Below are positions 1 through 6,428 of a stretch of 8,918 bases of DNA, in pieces. This DNA comes from an uncultured Campylobacter sp. Lineage in GTDB: Bacteria; Campylobacterota; Campylobacteria; Campylobacterales; Campylobacteraceae. The position numbers and the translations under genes were made by a program. Location of the stretch: NCBI GenBank assembly GCA_938036585.1, contig CALHQN010000112.1, positions 1-8,918 on the forward strand. Direction: 5' to 3'. Numbering within the stretch: position 1 is the stretch's first letter; the number at the start of each line of letters is the position of its first letter. Below the pieces are notes generated by a model. The model worked only from the letters and a program-made list of their open reading frames with translations. It ran no database searches and was not told the DNA's origin.

Positions 1-1597
1 TCATTCGCTTTTTGGCGGTCTGTGAGATGCCTACGACCTGTGCGGTGCCCGTCTTAACTGCTAGAGGCACGACCGCGGTATGGATGAGCTTGTAGGCGGT
101 GCCTCCGTCGGGGTTGTTGCCGACCTCATACATACCGCGTCGCACGAGGGGCAGCTGCGCCTTTTCCTTCGGCGTGAAAAGCTCGGTAGGGGCAAATTCC
201 ACCGGTTTACCGTCGATGCTTTTTAAAAAATGCGGCGTGATAGCCTTGCCTGCGGCGATCTGAGCGGTGTTTTTAGCCACCTGCATAGGGGTTACGAGCA
301 CGTCGCCTTGACCGATCGAGGCATTGACCGTCTCGCCCTGATACCACGCGCGCTTAAATTTCTGCATTTTCCATGCTTTATTAGGCATCGTGCCTACAAA
401 CTCATTGGGCAGATCGACGCCTGTTTTACTACCGAAACCCAGACGCTGCAGATACGCGGACATATAGTCGATCCCCACCAGCAGCGAGCCTTCGTAAAAA
501 TACACGTCGCAGCTGCCTTTAATCGCTTCTACTAGACTCACGCGCCCGTGACCCCAGCCCTTCCAGCAGCGAAATTTACGCCCTCCAAGCTCTATCGCGC
601 CGCTGCAAAACACGCTCCAATTTTCGTTGATCTTGCCGCTGTTTAAAAAGCTCATCCCTACAGCCATTTTAATGACGGAGCCCGGCGGATAGAGGCCGTT
701 TACGAGCTTATTCGTAAACGGATGGCGCGGGTCTTTTATCAGCTCATCCCACTGCGTCTGCGAAATTCCGCCCACGAAGGTGTTTAGATCGTACTCGGGG
801 AAGCTGCCCGCCGCGATGATAGCGCCGTCACGCAGATCCATCACGATCGCTACGCCGTCCTTGTCTTTAAAAATTTCCTCGAGGTATTTTTGCAGCTCAA
901 GATCGATGGTAAGGGAGATTTCACTGCTGCTGGGCTCCTGCATCGAGATCTCCTCTACGACCTGATTTAGCGCCGTAACCTTCGTCTTGCGCTCGCCCTT
1001 GCTGCCCTGCAAAAGCTCGTTATAATACCCCTCGACGCCGCTTCTGCCGTTGTATCCGGTAAGCGCGCTTAGGGGGTTACTTTGGATATCCTTTTTATTG
1101 GCGCGGCCTACGTAGCCGATGATGTGCGAGGCAAGCGCGCCGTAAGGATAGAAGCGCTGCGAAGCGGGCGAAATTTTGATATTTTCGTGCAGGCTCAAGC
1201 TCGCGAAATGCTCTATCGTGGCGTTGTAGTCCAAAAACGGCACGACTTCGATAAAATCTTGATTATAGGCGGAATTCGCGTCCTTGTAGCTCTTGCTCAT
1301 CGCGGTGACGTTGAGATCTTTGAAGTAGCGCGAAATATTATTTAGCTCGCTTTGTAGAGCGGCGTCTTTTAGATGCGGCGCGATGGACAGCGAAAAGCCG
1401 AGATTGTTTATCGCGAGCGGGCGGCCTTTGGCATCTAAAATTTGACCGCGCACCGGCGGGATGTACTCGGTGGAGATGACGTTATTTTTAGCGACCTGCT
1501 CGTAGAATTCGTTCGATTTGATCGAAAGATAATAAATTCTCACCAAAAGCATGCTAAAAAATAGTATCACAAATACGAATACAAACTTTAGCCTCAT
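1..1597 (-). CDS. mrdA: Penicillin-binding protein 2 (elongasome transpeptidase), 3' end cut by window edge
   Basis: This is a class B penicillin-binding protein, the DD-transpeptidase that cross-links peptidoglycan during side-wall elongation with RodA. About 532 codons are visible. Residues 1-23 form the single N-terminal membrane anchor (MRLKFVFVFVILFF...), followed by the PBP dimerisation region. The transpeptidase motifs are all present: SVIK with nucleophile S307 and K310 in YPPGSVIKM, SCD at 362-364 (PBP2 has SxD where PBP3 has SxN), and KTGTAQV from K515. Spacing matches E. coli PBP2 (S330, S387, K544), so roughly 60-90 C-terminal residues lie outside the window. The start ATG is preceded by AAGGGG eight bases upstream and overlaps the stop of the preceding membrane-protein gene as ATGA, indicating coupled translation. 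The family assignment is secure; a PBP3/FtsI identity is less likely because of the SCD motif and gene context. Confidence 0.96.
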   Translation of the reverse strand, partial: MRLKFVFVFVILFFSMLLVRIYYLSIKSNEFYEQVAKNNVISTEYIPPVRGQILDAKGRPLAINNLGFSLSIAPHLKDAALQSELNNISRYFKDLNVTAMSKSYKDANSAYNQDFIEVVPFLDYNATIEHFASLSLHENIKISPASQRFYPYGALASHIIGYVGRANKKDIQSNPLSALTGYNGRSGVEGYYNELLQGSKGERKTKVTALNQVVEEISMQEPSSSEISLTIDLELQKYLEEIFKDKDGVAIVMDLRDGAIIAAGSFPEYDLNTFVGGISQTQWDELIKDPRHPFTNKLVNGLYPPGSVIKMAVGMSFLNSGKINENWSVFCSGAIELGGRKFRCWKGWGHGRVSLVEAIKGSCDVYFYEGSLLVGIDYMSAYLQRLGFGSKTGVDLPNEFVGTMPNKAWKMQKFKRAWYQGETVNASIGQGDVLVTPMQVAKNTAQIAAGKAITPHFLKSIDGKPVEFAPTELFTPKEKAQLPLVRRGMYEVGNNPDGGTAYKLIHTAVVPLAVKTGTAQVVGISQTAKKRM

Positions 1598-2100
1598 ACC
1601 AGCCGCCCCTTAAAAAAGAGCAGAGCAAGCAAAATTTCAATCACGATGTAATTTAAATACTCGCCGCTTAGGGGCAGATACTCGCTCTTTTTGATCGCAG
1701 AGATTGCGTTGCTCACCACAAAGACCAAAACATAGCTAATCATCACGTAAAAGCAGATCAAAAAATTTCTAAATTTAATATATTTAAATGAGTTTTCATA
1801 GACCACGAAATAAAATATACAATACGCGATAGCCACGCTAAATAGGTTAAATCCGTGGATCTGCTCGGCGCAAAACAGATAAAAAATAGAGAAAAACCAG
1901 GTAAAGCCGAACTTTTTAAATTTCACGTCGTTTTCGTATTTTTGCACCACCATCGCCGTGAAAAAAAACCCGATCAGCGGCGGCAGCCCCCTATACACCG
2001 CACTTAGAAGCAGGTAAAAAAGAACTCCCGCGCTAAAAAGCGTGTCCGCTATAACGTATAGATAAGTGCGATTTCGTTGCATACCGGAAACTTTTTGCAT
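1594..2100 (-). CDS. Conserved integral membrane protein, MreD-like candidate
   Basis: A very hydrophobic protein of 168 residues with five or six predicted membrane segments (about residues 14-36, 40-52, 66-78, 83-100, 112-132 and 149-164) and a basic N-terminus. A small membrane protein sits at this position, between yihA and the PBP2 gene, in C. jejuni and H. pylori as I remember them. Its size, segment number and ATGA overlap with mrdA resemble MreD, which directly precedes mrdA in many mreBCD-mrdA-rodA clusters. MreD has few diagnostic residues, so this stays inference. The start is uncertain: ATG at 2100 gives a 52-base overlap with the upstream acetyltransferase gene, while ATG at 2082 (residue 7) gives 34. 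Neither has a clear Shine-Dalgarno sequence, so translation may depend on coupling to the upstream gene. Confidence 0.85.
   Translation of the reverse strand: MQKVSGMQRNRTYLYVIADTLFSAGVLFYLLLSAVYRGLPPLIGFFFTAMVVQKYENDVKFKKFGFTWFFSIFYLFCAEQIHGFNLFSVAIAYCIFYFVVYENSFKYIKFRNFLICFYVMISYVLVFVVSNAISAIKKSEYLPLSGEYLNYIVIEILLALLFFKGRLV
1606..1611 (-). promoter_or_regulatory. Ribosome binding site of mrdA
   Basis: AAGGGG on the minus strand lies eight bases before the mrdA ATG, inside the last codons of the upstream membrane-protein gene. It fixes the mrdA start at 1597 and shows that mrdA has its own initiation signal in addition to the ATGA overlap. Confidence 0.7.
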
Positions 2101-2816
2101 TTAATACAATCTGCCCAAATTTTTTGCGCGGGCAGCTCGTCCTTTGGGATTTCGGTAAAACCGAGGCGCCCAAAAAATTCCTTTTGATAGGTGAGCGTAA
2201 ATACGCTTTTTAGCCCGTAAAATCTCGCCTCGTCTAGCAGCTCGTTTACGATAGCTCTGGCAATGCCTCGCCTGCGAAACTGCGGAGCGACGATGAGCGA
2301 GCGCACCTCGGCAAGATCCGCGTTAAAAATTTTAAGCGAAGCAAAGCCCGCTAAAATTTCGGCTTCTTTTAAACACTGCGATTCGTGGGGCTGCGAACGT
2401 TCGGTCTGAGAAATGCTCGCGCTTTGCGAATATTCGCTCCGTAAAATTTGCTCTTTGCCGGCTTGCGCGCGGTTCGCCCCAGATAAGGCTTGCAGCGCGC
2501 TATTTCGTGGCGCGCTATTTTGAGACGTAGCTCGTTGCGGCGCAAAATTGCCCGCGGCATCTTCGGCGGAATTTTCAGAAGTGATTTCGGCAAAATTTGC
2601 GGCGGAGCTTTGGATTAAATTTAAATCGGAATTCTCTTTAGAATCAAAGCTCGTATCCGCCTTAGAATCGCAGCCGAACGCCAGCACGTATGAGCGGATA
2701 TTTGATGCGATCTCATCGCTTTCAAGCGGCAAGATTACGCCGTTTTGAACCTCCTCTTTTACGAGCTCCTGCATACGCGAAATGTCGCAAAGGCGCGCCT
2801 TTTTTAGCCGTATCAT
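2049..2816 (-). CDS. GNAT N-acetyltransferase (ArgA-like short type) with a large low-complexity insert
   Basis: An acetyl-CoA-dependent N-acetyltransferase of the GNAT fold. The N-terminal part is residues 1-49. The core resumes near residue 151 with LAGFASLKI, then EVRSLIV and the acetyl-CoA pyrophosphate loop RRRGIA (181-186), then KEFFGRLGF (212-220). The tail IWADCIKCKKFPVC has three cysteines (237, 240, 246), a pattern I associate with short ArgA-like enzymes making N-acetylglutamate for arginine synthesis; that substrate is inference. Without residues 50-150 the protein would be about 155 residues, normal for this type. The extra hundred residues are rich in Ser, Ala, Asn and Gln and interrupt the domain in frame. 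The start ATG has AGGGA nine bases upstream and follows a 112-bp gap, the largest gap between accepted genes in the envelope block, so the gene may have its own promoter. Its 3' end overlaps the next gene. Confidence 0.88.
   Translation of the reverse strand: MIRLKKARLCDISRMQELVKEEVQNGVILPLESDEIASNIRSYVLAFGCDSKADTSFDSKENSDLNLIQSSAANFAEITSENSAEDAAGNFAPQRATSQNSAPRNSALQALSGANRAQAGKEQILRSEYSQSASISQTERSQPHESQCLKEAEILAGFASLKIFNADLAEVRSLIVAPQFRRRGIARAIVNELLDEARFYGLKSVFTLTYQKEFFGRLGFTEIPKDELPAQKIWADCIKCKKFPVCNEIALIYTL
2367..2669 (-). other. In-frame low-complexity insert inside the GNAT gene
   Basis: Codons 50-150 of the acetyltransferase encode a Ser/Ala/Asn/Gln-rich stretch with no recognisable fold, lying between the end of the first conserved block and LAGFASLKI. 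It contains short internal repeats: NSAPR followed directly by NSALQ, seen in DNA as an 11-base word at 2495-2505 and again at 2510-2520, 15 bases (five codons) apart. The reading frame is kept throughout, so this is an expansion or insertion rather than decay. Boundaries are approximate, set by where family-like sequence stops and restarts. Confidence 0.7.
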
Positions 2817-2825
2817 CTAAAATTT

Positions 2826-2830
2826 TCCCT
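2826..2830 (-). promoter_or_regulatory. Ribosome binding site of the GNAT gene
   Basis: AGGGA on the minus strand, nine bases before the ATG at 2816. It supports that start, which also puts the family-like MIRLKKARLCD at the N-terminus. Confidence 0.6.
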
Positions 2831-2848
2831 AATCTTTGCGTGATCTTG

Positions 2849-2899
2849 GCGGCGCATTTTATATCCGCTGAATTTAATTATTTTGAAATTCTGCGCCGC
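2849..2899 (-). repeat. Nested inverted repeat in the yihA-GNAT gap
   Basis: An outer perfect 8-bp inverted repeat (2849-2856 with 2892-2899, GCGGCGCA/TGCGCCGC) encloses an inner 6-bp repeat (2870-2875 with 2886-2891, GAATTT/AAATTC) with a ten-base loop. The right arms are directly adjacent, while the left arms are separated by 13 bases, which include most of the candidate -10 box. No run of T follows either outer arm, so a classical intrinsic terminator is unlikely. A leader RNA structure or protein site is possible. Confidence 0.45.
2856..2863 (-). promoter_or_regulatory. Candidate sigma-70 -10 element ahead of the GNAT gene
   Basis: The minus strand reads TATAAAAT about 40 bases before the GNAT start, preceded by A+T-rich sequence. 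Campylobacter vegetative promoters rely on a strong -10 box with periodic A/T tracts rather than a conserved -35, and this fits. It lies in the only gap over 100 bp within the envelope block. A+T-rich words are common here, so the call is weak. Confidence 0.3.
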
Positions 2900-2928
2900 A
2901 AAATTTAACGTATTTAAATTTAGAAATT

Positions 2929-3828
2929 TCATAATCCAAACGCCCCTCGCACGATGATCTCGCGCGCTTTTGCAAGCCCGCTACCCTTTAGCGTAGAGAC
3001 CAAAATCGCCTGCGGATCGTGCCTCAAAAGCTTTGCGCGCTCGCTTTGGTTGAGCTTGTCGGCTTTGGTGTAGAGCCTCACGACCTTTTGATCGCCGCGC
3101 AGAAAACTAGCGAGATAGTTTTGCAAATTTTTATCTATCGTAAGATCAAACTGCCTCGCGTCGATGAGATGGACGAAAAGCTTGATATTTAGGCGTTCTT
3201 TGATAAATTCGTCAAGATTTTTTTGCCAGATATAATGCAGTTTTTTAGAAACCTTAGCGTATCCAAACCCCGGCAGATCCACGAAGATCAAAGAGATATT
3301 TTCACCCAAGCTAGCAAGATCCGAAAAAGCGGGGTTGTCCGCTAAATTTAGCGCTGATCTGTCGCTCAAATTTATTTCGGAGTTTTGCGCGAAATTCGGC
3401 GCAAAACCTGCCGCAAGATCTGTCTCGCGATCCGATCTAAAATCCGCCGAAGCACTTTTTAAATTTAAAACGCAATCTTGCTTTAAATTTCGCTCAGACG
3501 CCGCAGCCTCCGCGTGATCTTGCGCGCAATTTGCAGCCGAGCTTAAAGCCTCTTTGCTTGCTAGATCGGGCGACGTTTCATTTTGCGAGCCGTCCGAGTC
3601 TGCGGCAAGCTTTTGTTTAAATTTAACCTCAAAGAAATTTATCAGCTGCGTTTTGCCCGGCGTTGAGCTTGATTTGGCTAGATTTTTGCGCCCGGTAAGC
3701 GCGTTTATCAGGCTGCTTTTGCCGACGTTTGAACGCCCCAAAAACGCCACTTCGCTCATCGCAAACTCGGGCGCGCCCGCGATATTTGCGGCGGAGGTGA
3801 TAAACTGCGCGCTGCTAGGATAGATCAT
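2929..3828 (-). CDS. yihA: Ribosome biogenesis GTP-binding protein YihA/YsxC (EngB) with a large in-frame insert
   Basis: A TRAFAC-class GTPase needed for late large-subunit ribosome assembly; it acts in the cytoplasm and is usually essential. The G motifs are complete: G1 GRSNVGKSS (31-39), the G2 region STPGKTQ with T56, G3 DLPGFG (184-189), G4 TKAD (254-257) and G5 STLKGSG (278-284). The family is normally about 200 residues, but this one has 299. The excess is residues 71-175, a Ser/Ala/Asp/Asn-rich stretch between INFFEV and [12 protein letters not shown], where normal members have only a short turn between two beta strands. All catalytic elements lie outside it, so the enzyme is probably functional. 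Its start codon overlaps the lptA stop as ATGA with no clear Shine-Dalgarno sequence, so translation is probably coupled to lptA. Confidence 0.96.
   Translation of the reverse strand: MIYPSSAQFITSAANIAGAPEFAMSEVAFLGRSNVGKSSLINALTGRKNLAKSSSTPGKTQLINFFEVKFKQKLAADSDGSQNETSPDLASKEALSSAANCAQDHAEAAASERNLKQDCVLNLKSASADFRSDRETDLAAGFAPNFAQNSEINLSDRSALNLADNPAFSDLASLGENISLIFVDLPGFGYAKVSKKLHYIWQKNLDEFIKERLNIKLFVHLIDARQFDLTIDKNLQNYLASFLRGDQKVVRLYTKADKLNQSERAKLLRHDPQAILVSTLKGSGLAKAREIIVRGAFGL
3304..3618 (-). other. In-frame low-complexity insert inside yihA
   Basis: Codons 71-175 of yihA, rich in Ala, Ser, Asp, Asn and Leu, with no recognisable domain. The DNA contains two 14-bp perfect palindromes centred on AAATTT: CGCTAAATTTAGCG at 3340-3353 and TTTTAAATTTAAAA at 3457-3470. 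The peptide has loosely repeated words (NLK, NLS, NLA; FAP followed by NFA) and shares SSAAN and AAG..FAP wording with the insert in the neighbouring GNAT gene. Boundaries are inferred from the conserved GTPase core on each side. Confidence 0.75.
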
Positions 3829-4340
3829 TTGTTTTGATCTTCGACCTGAAAGATCAGACGCACGGGCTTTTTCTCGCCGCCGCCGCTCTTTACTTCGTAG
3901 GTGCCCTTTTGGCGATTTACGATGATCTTATCGCCATAAACCTCCTTTTTGGTCTCGGCCTCGTGCAGATAGGCGTTGTTTTCAAGCGTGTAGGCCTCGA
4001 TAGTCGGATCGTAGGTCAGCACGCCGCCCTTGCCGTCATAATGCTTCTGATTGAGTAAAATTTTAAAATTTGCGTTTCCCGTCGCGACATATTTGGTAGG
4101 CTGGCGCTTGGCGTCGAAGTAGATCGTCACTTTGTCGGAATTTAGCGTATCGTAAGCGCCCTTTTTGATGCGGACATTGCCGGTTAGGACGCTGATCTGC
4201 TTGATCTCGTCGGCGAAAAAATTATCCGCCGTGACTTCGACCTGCTCCTGCGCGGCGCTAAGAGTAGTCGCGCCAAAGCCCGCAATTAGCGCGGCTGAAA
4301 GTATTAGTTTGTGGAGTTTTGATCTTTTATTAAATACCAT
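3825..4340 (-). CDS. lptA: LptA, periplasmic lipopolysaccharide transport bridge protein
   Basis: An OstA-like periplasmic protein that carries LPS between LptC at the inner membrane and LptD at the outer membrane. Residues 1-30 are a typical signal peptide: basic [11 protein letters not shown], a hydrophobic core [16 protein letters not shown], then a small-residue SAA cleavage region. The mature part follows the OstA pattern: [55 protein letters not shown]. At 171 residues it is close to the usual length. The start is fixed by AAGGA eight bases before the ATG and by the signal peptide; it lies 37 bases inside the 3' end of lptC. Its own stop overlaps the yihA start. Pairing with lptC makes the assignment firm despite low family conservation. 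Confidence 0.93.
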   Translation of the reverse strand: MVFNKRSKLHKLILSAALIAGFGATTLSAAQEQVEVTADNFFADEIKQISVLTGNVRIKKGAYDTLNSDKVTIYFDAKRQPTKYVATGNANFKILLNQKHYDGKGGVLTYDPTIEAYTLENNAYLHEAETKKEVYGDKIIVNRQKGTYEVKSGGGEKKPVRLIFQVEDQNK

Positions 4341-4837
4341 GCGTGGATTCCTTTTGAGTTTGTTTGTTTGGTTTTGGTGTCGTAGCTTATGCTTGCGCCC
4401 GTGATACGGTCGCCGCCTTGGCGCAGCACGTACGGCACGTCGGAGCGGACGATCTTGCTGCTCGTATCGTAGATGATCTCTTGCGCCGTGTAATCAAAGC
4501 CTCTGCTATTTACGTAATGCGCGTCGCCGTTAAATTTTATCAGCTCGCCTGCGCGCGTCGCGGTTTTTGAAACCAAAGTGTGATTTAGATCCGCGCTAAT
4601 CTCCTCGGCTTTAAAATTTACAAACTCGTCGCGATCCTTGTAGCGAGTGCCGCCGTCCGCGGTAAATTTAGCATCCACGCGCTCGCCAATCTGATAATCG
4701 ACGATCTTTTTCATCTCCATATTCGCAATACTTAGATCCTGCCTAAACATATCGCTAAAATACGGCGTCTGCACGCTTAAAAATACCATCGCGACGCAAA
4801 AGATCGCAATCGCAACGTAGAAAATTTTTATCACCAT
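4304..4837 (-). CDS. lptC: LptC, inner-membrane LPS transport protein
   Basis: A bitopic inner-membrane protein that receives LPS from the LptB2FG transporter and hands it to LptA. One N-terminal membrane helix (about residues 3-22, IKFYVAI-like hydrophobic run) is followed by a periplasmic beta-rich domain with the OstA/LptC pattern: FKAEEISADL, IKFNGDAHYV, YTAQEIIYD, ITGASISYDTKT. Length (177) is typical. The start ATG has AAGGG eight bases upstream. A 67-base gap separates it from kdsC, and its 3' end overlaps lptA by 37 bases. Primary sequence conservation in LptC is weak, so identification rests on topology, pattern and position between kdsC and lptA. Confidence 0.9.
   Translation of the reverse strand: MVIKIFYVAIAIFCVAMVFLSVQTPYFSDMFRQDLSIANMEMKKIVDYQIGERVDAKFTADGGTRYKDRDEFVNFKAEEISADLNHTLVSKTATRAGELIKFNGDAHYVNSRGFDYTAQEIIYDTSSKIVRSDVPYVLRQGGDRITGASISYDTKTKQTNSKGIHAWYLIKDQNSTN
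4349..4353 (-). promoter_or_regulatory. Ribosome binding site of lptA, inside lptC
   Basis: AAGGA on the minus strand, eight bases before the lptA ATG and embedded in the last codons of lptC. It decides the lptA start and explains how lptA initiates despite the 37-base overlap. Confidence 0.7.
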
Positions 4838-4904
4838 CGCTCGGACCCTTTTGATCTGCGCGGAATTTCGCCTCTCGCAGGCTCTCTCACGCGCGCTTGT
4901 GAAA

Positions 4905-5393
4905 CTACAGCCATTTGCTATTCCACTCTTCGCGCATGCCGTTTTTATCGACGAGTATTTCGATCATCTCGCGCACCGCGCCGCAGCCGCCGTTTTTGCT
5001 TAGCGCGACGTCCGCTTTTAGCGAGCTTAGCGCATCGGCGGGCTTGAAGCTGATCGCGACCGCATTTAAAAGCTTCGCGTCGTTTATATCATCGCCGATC
5101 GCGGCGGCCTCATCGAAGCTTAGGTTAAAATTTTTTAAAATTTGCTCCGCCCTTGAGAGCTTGTCTTTTTCGCCTTGAAAGAGCGTATCGATCTTTAGCT
5201 CGCGTGCACGGTTTGCGACGATTTGCGAGCTTTTGCCGGTGATGATCGCGACCTTTAGCCCCAGCCGCTGCCACTCCTGGATACCGAACCCGTCTTTTAC
5301 GTTAAATTTCTTCATCTCTTCGCCGCCGTTTGAATGGTACAGCCCGCCGTCGCTAAGGCAGCCGTCTACGTCTAAAAATATGATCTTTATCAC
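4905..5393 (-). CDS. kdsC: KdsC, 3-deoxy-D-manno-octulosonate 8-phosphate phosphatase
   Basis: A HAD-superfamily C0-type phosphatase that removes phosphate from Kdo-8-phosphate, giving Kdo for the LPS inner core. Motif I is FLDVDGCLSDG (nucleophile D8 and acid D10), motif II is IITGK, a lysine follows in FQGEKDK, and motif III is GDDINDAKLL. The C-terminal GGCGAVREMI loop is typical of KdsC. I chose the GTG at 5393, giving 162 residues beginning MIKIIFLDVDG, because family members begin this way and GGA lies seven bases upstream. An in-frame TTG at 5453 would add 20 residues without family resemblance. The gene heads the LPS part of the cluster, 86 bases after the PstS-like gene, and may have its own promoter in that gap. 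Confidence 0.95.
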   Translation of the reverse strand: MIKIIFLDVDGCLSDGGLYHSNGGEEMKKFNVKDGFGIQEWQRLGLKVAIITGKSSQIVANRARELKIDTLFQGEKDKLSRAEQILKNFNLSFDEAAAIGDDINDAKLLNAVAISFKPADALSSLKADVALSKNGGCGAVREMIEILVDKNGMREEWNSKWL

Positions 5394-5421
5394 TTCGTTT
5401 TCCGTTTTTTGAAATTTTGTG

Positions 5422-5427
5422 ATTTTA
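5422..5427 (-). promoter_or_regulatory. Possible -10 box ahead of kdsC
   Basis: The minus strand reads TAAAAT in an A+T-rich stretch about 28 bases before the kdsC GTG. It is the best promoter-like word in the gap between the PstS-like gene and kdsC, where the LPS block could start independently. Support is limited to this one hexamer. Confidence 0.22.
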
Positions 5428-5479
5428 ACGAAATTTGGCTGAATTTTTGGCAAACGCCGTATAAATTTAAGCTGCGATC

Positions 5480-6427
5480 TTAGCCTTTAATCGGCACGTA
5501 GCCGCTATTTTCGATGATGCTTTGCCCCTGCGGCGAAAGGATCCAATCTATCAAGATGCGGATATTTTCGTTTTTGTTATTTTCGTCGTAAACCGCGTAA
5601 ATTTCGGCTACGAGCGGGTATTTGCGGCTAGCGATATTTTCTTTGTTTGGATACGCGCCGTTTAGGCTAAGCATCTTCACGCCGCCGTTTTGCACGATCC
5701 CCTCGACGTAATAGCGAAACGAAAAGCCGATCGCGCTACCGAAAAAGCCCGTGATCTTGCGCTTAGGCTGCGTCTCGCCCATAAATTTCAAAAACGCGCT
5801 CTGGCTGCCGCTGCCTACGTTTCGCTGCACGGCATCTATTCGCATGCGCTCGCCGCCGAGCTGCGACCAGTCGCTATATTGCCCCGAATAAATTCCTCGC
5901 ACCTGATCCACGCTTAAGCTTGAAACTTTGTTATTCGCATTTACGATAAAGACGAACGCTTCCAGCCCGATCGGCACGAAGCGTAAGTTTGCGCCCTTTT
6001 CTCGCGCGTAATCAAGCTGCTGCTTTGAAGGGGCTGCGACGAAGATCAGATCCGCCTCGCCGTCGCTTATGGCCTTGTATGCGCCGCGAGTGTTGCTAAA
6101 TTTAAGCCTGCTAGCACTCGTGAAATTTTGCCCGTCAAATTCCACGCTGTCCTTCGGATAGTTCGCTGCGACGAACGCCGAAAAGACGGGATACAAAGCC
6201 GCTGCACCGTCGATTATCGGCAGATCGCCGCTAAGTTTTAAACTGGAGCTAACGCGCACGATCTGCGAGCCCTCATCAAACGGCAGAAATTTATGTAGCT
6301 CGATCGATTTGGCCTGCATCTCGGCGCTGCTTTGATTTACGTATCGCTTCACGACGAGGCGGTAAAACGCAAAATCGAAAGCCGCTAAGATAAACACCAG
6401 AAAAATGGCGATAATTGCACGCTTCAT
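5480..6427 (-). CDS. PstS-like phosphate-binding protein with an N-terminal membrane anchor
   Basis: A periplasmic substrate-binding protein of the PstS/PBP-like family, 315 residues from ATG at 6427. Residues 4-22 form a hydrophobic helix after MKR, with no cysteine near it, so it appears to be a signal anchor rather than a lipoprotein; Sec cleavage cannot be excluded. Family-like segments are GDLPIIDGAAALYPVF (67-82), SDGEADLIFVA (121-131), VSSLSVDQVRGIYSG (168-182), RNVGSGSQSAFLKF (202-215, resembling the oxyanion loop of PstS) and the ending DWILSPQGQSIIENSGYVPI. No pstC, pstA, pstB or phoU is nearby, so transport is unproven and ligand sensing is an alternative. GGA lies seven bases before the ATG. 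The start is one base after the stop of a 45-residue gene (TAAGATG). An in-frame TTG at 6445 would add six polar residues and lie inside that gene. Confidence 0.87.
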   Translation of the reverse strand: MKRAIIAIFLVFILAAFDFAFYRLVVKRYVNQSSAEMQAKSIELHKFLPFDEGSQIVRVSSSLKLSGDLPIIDGAAALYPVFSAFVAANYPKDSVEFDGQNFTSASRLKFSNTRGAYKAISDGEADLIFVAAPSKQQLDYAREKGANLRFVPIGLEAFVFIVNANNKVSSLSVDQVRGIYSGQYSDWSQLGGERMRIDAVQRNVGSGSQSAFLKFMGETQPKRKITGFFGSAIGFSFRYYVEGIVQNGGVKMLSLNGAYPNKENIASRKYPLVAEIYAVYDENNKNENIRILIDWILSPQGQSIIENSGYVPIKG

Positions 6428-6428
6428 C

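Noticed and set aside
230..1345. Several plus-strand frames opposite mrdA
   Set aside because: They lie entirely within the mrdA reading frame, which contains all PBP2 motifs; their products have no recognisable features.
2820..2928. Intrinsic terminator after yihA
   Set aside because: The inverted repeat present is not followed by a T-run on either strand and the arms are separated by 35 bases.
3304..3618. Intein in yihA
   Set aside because: The insert is too short, lacks the Cys/Ser start and His-Asn end of splicing domains, and is low in complexity.
5394..5453. N-terminal extension of kdsC from a TTG at 5453
   Set aside because: The extra 20 residues are unlike any KdsC N-terminus, while the GTG at 5393 gives the standard beginning.
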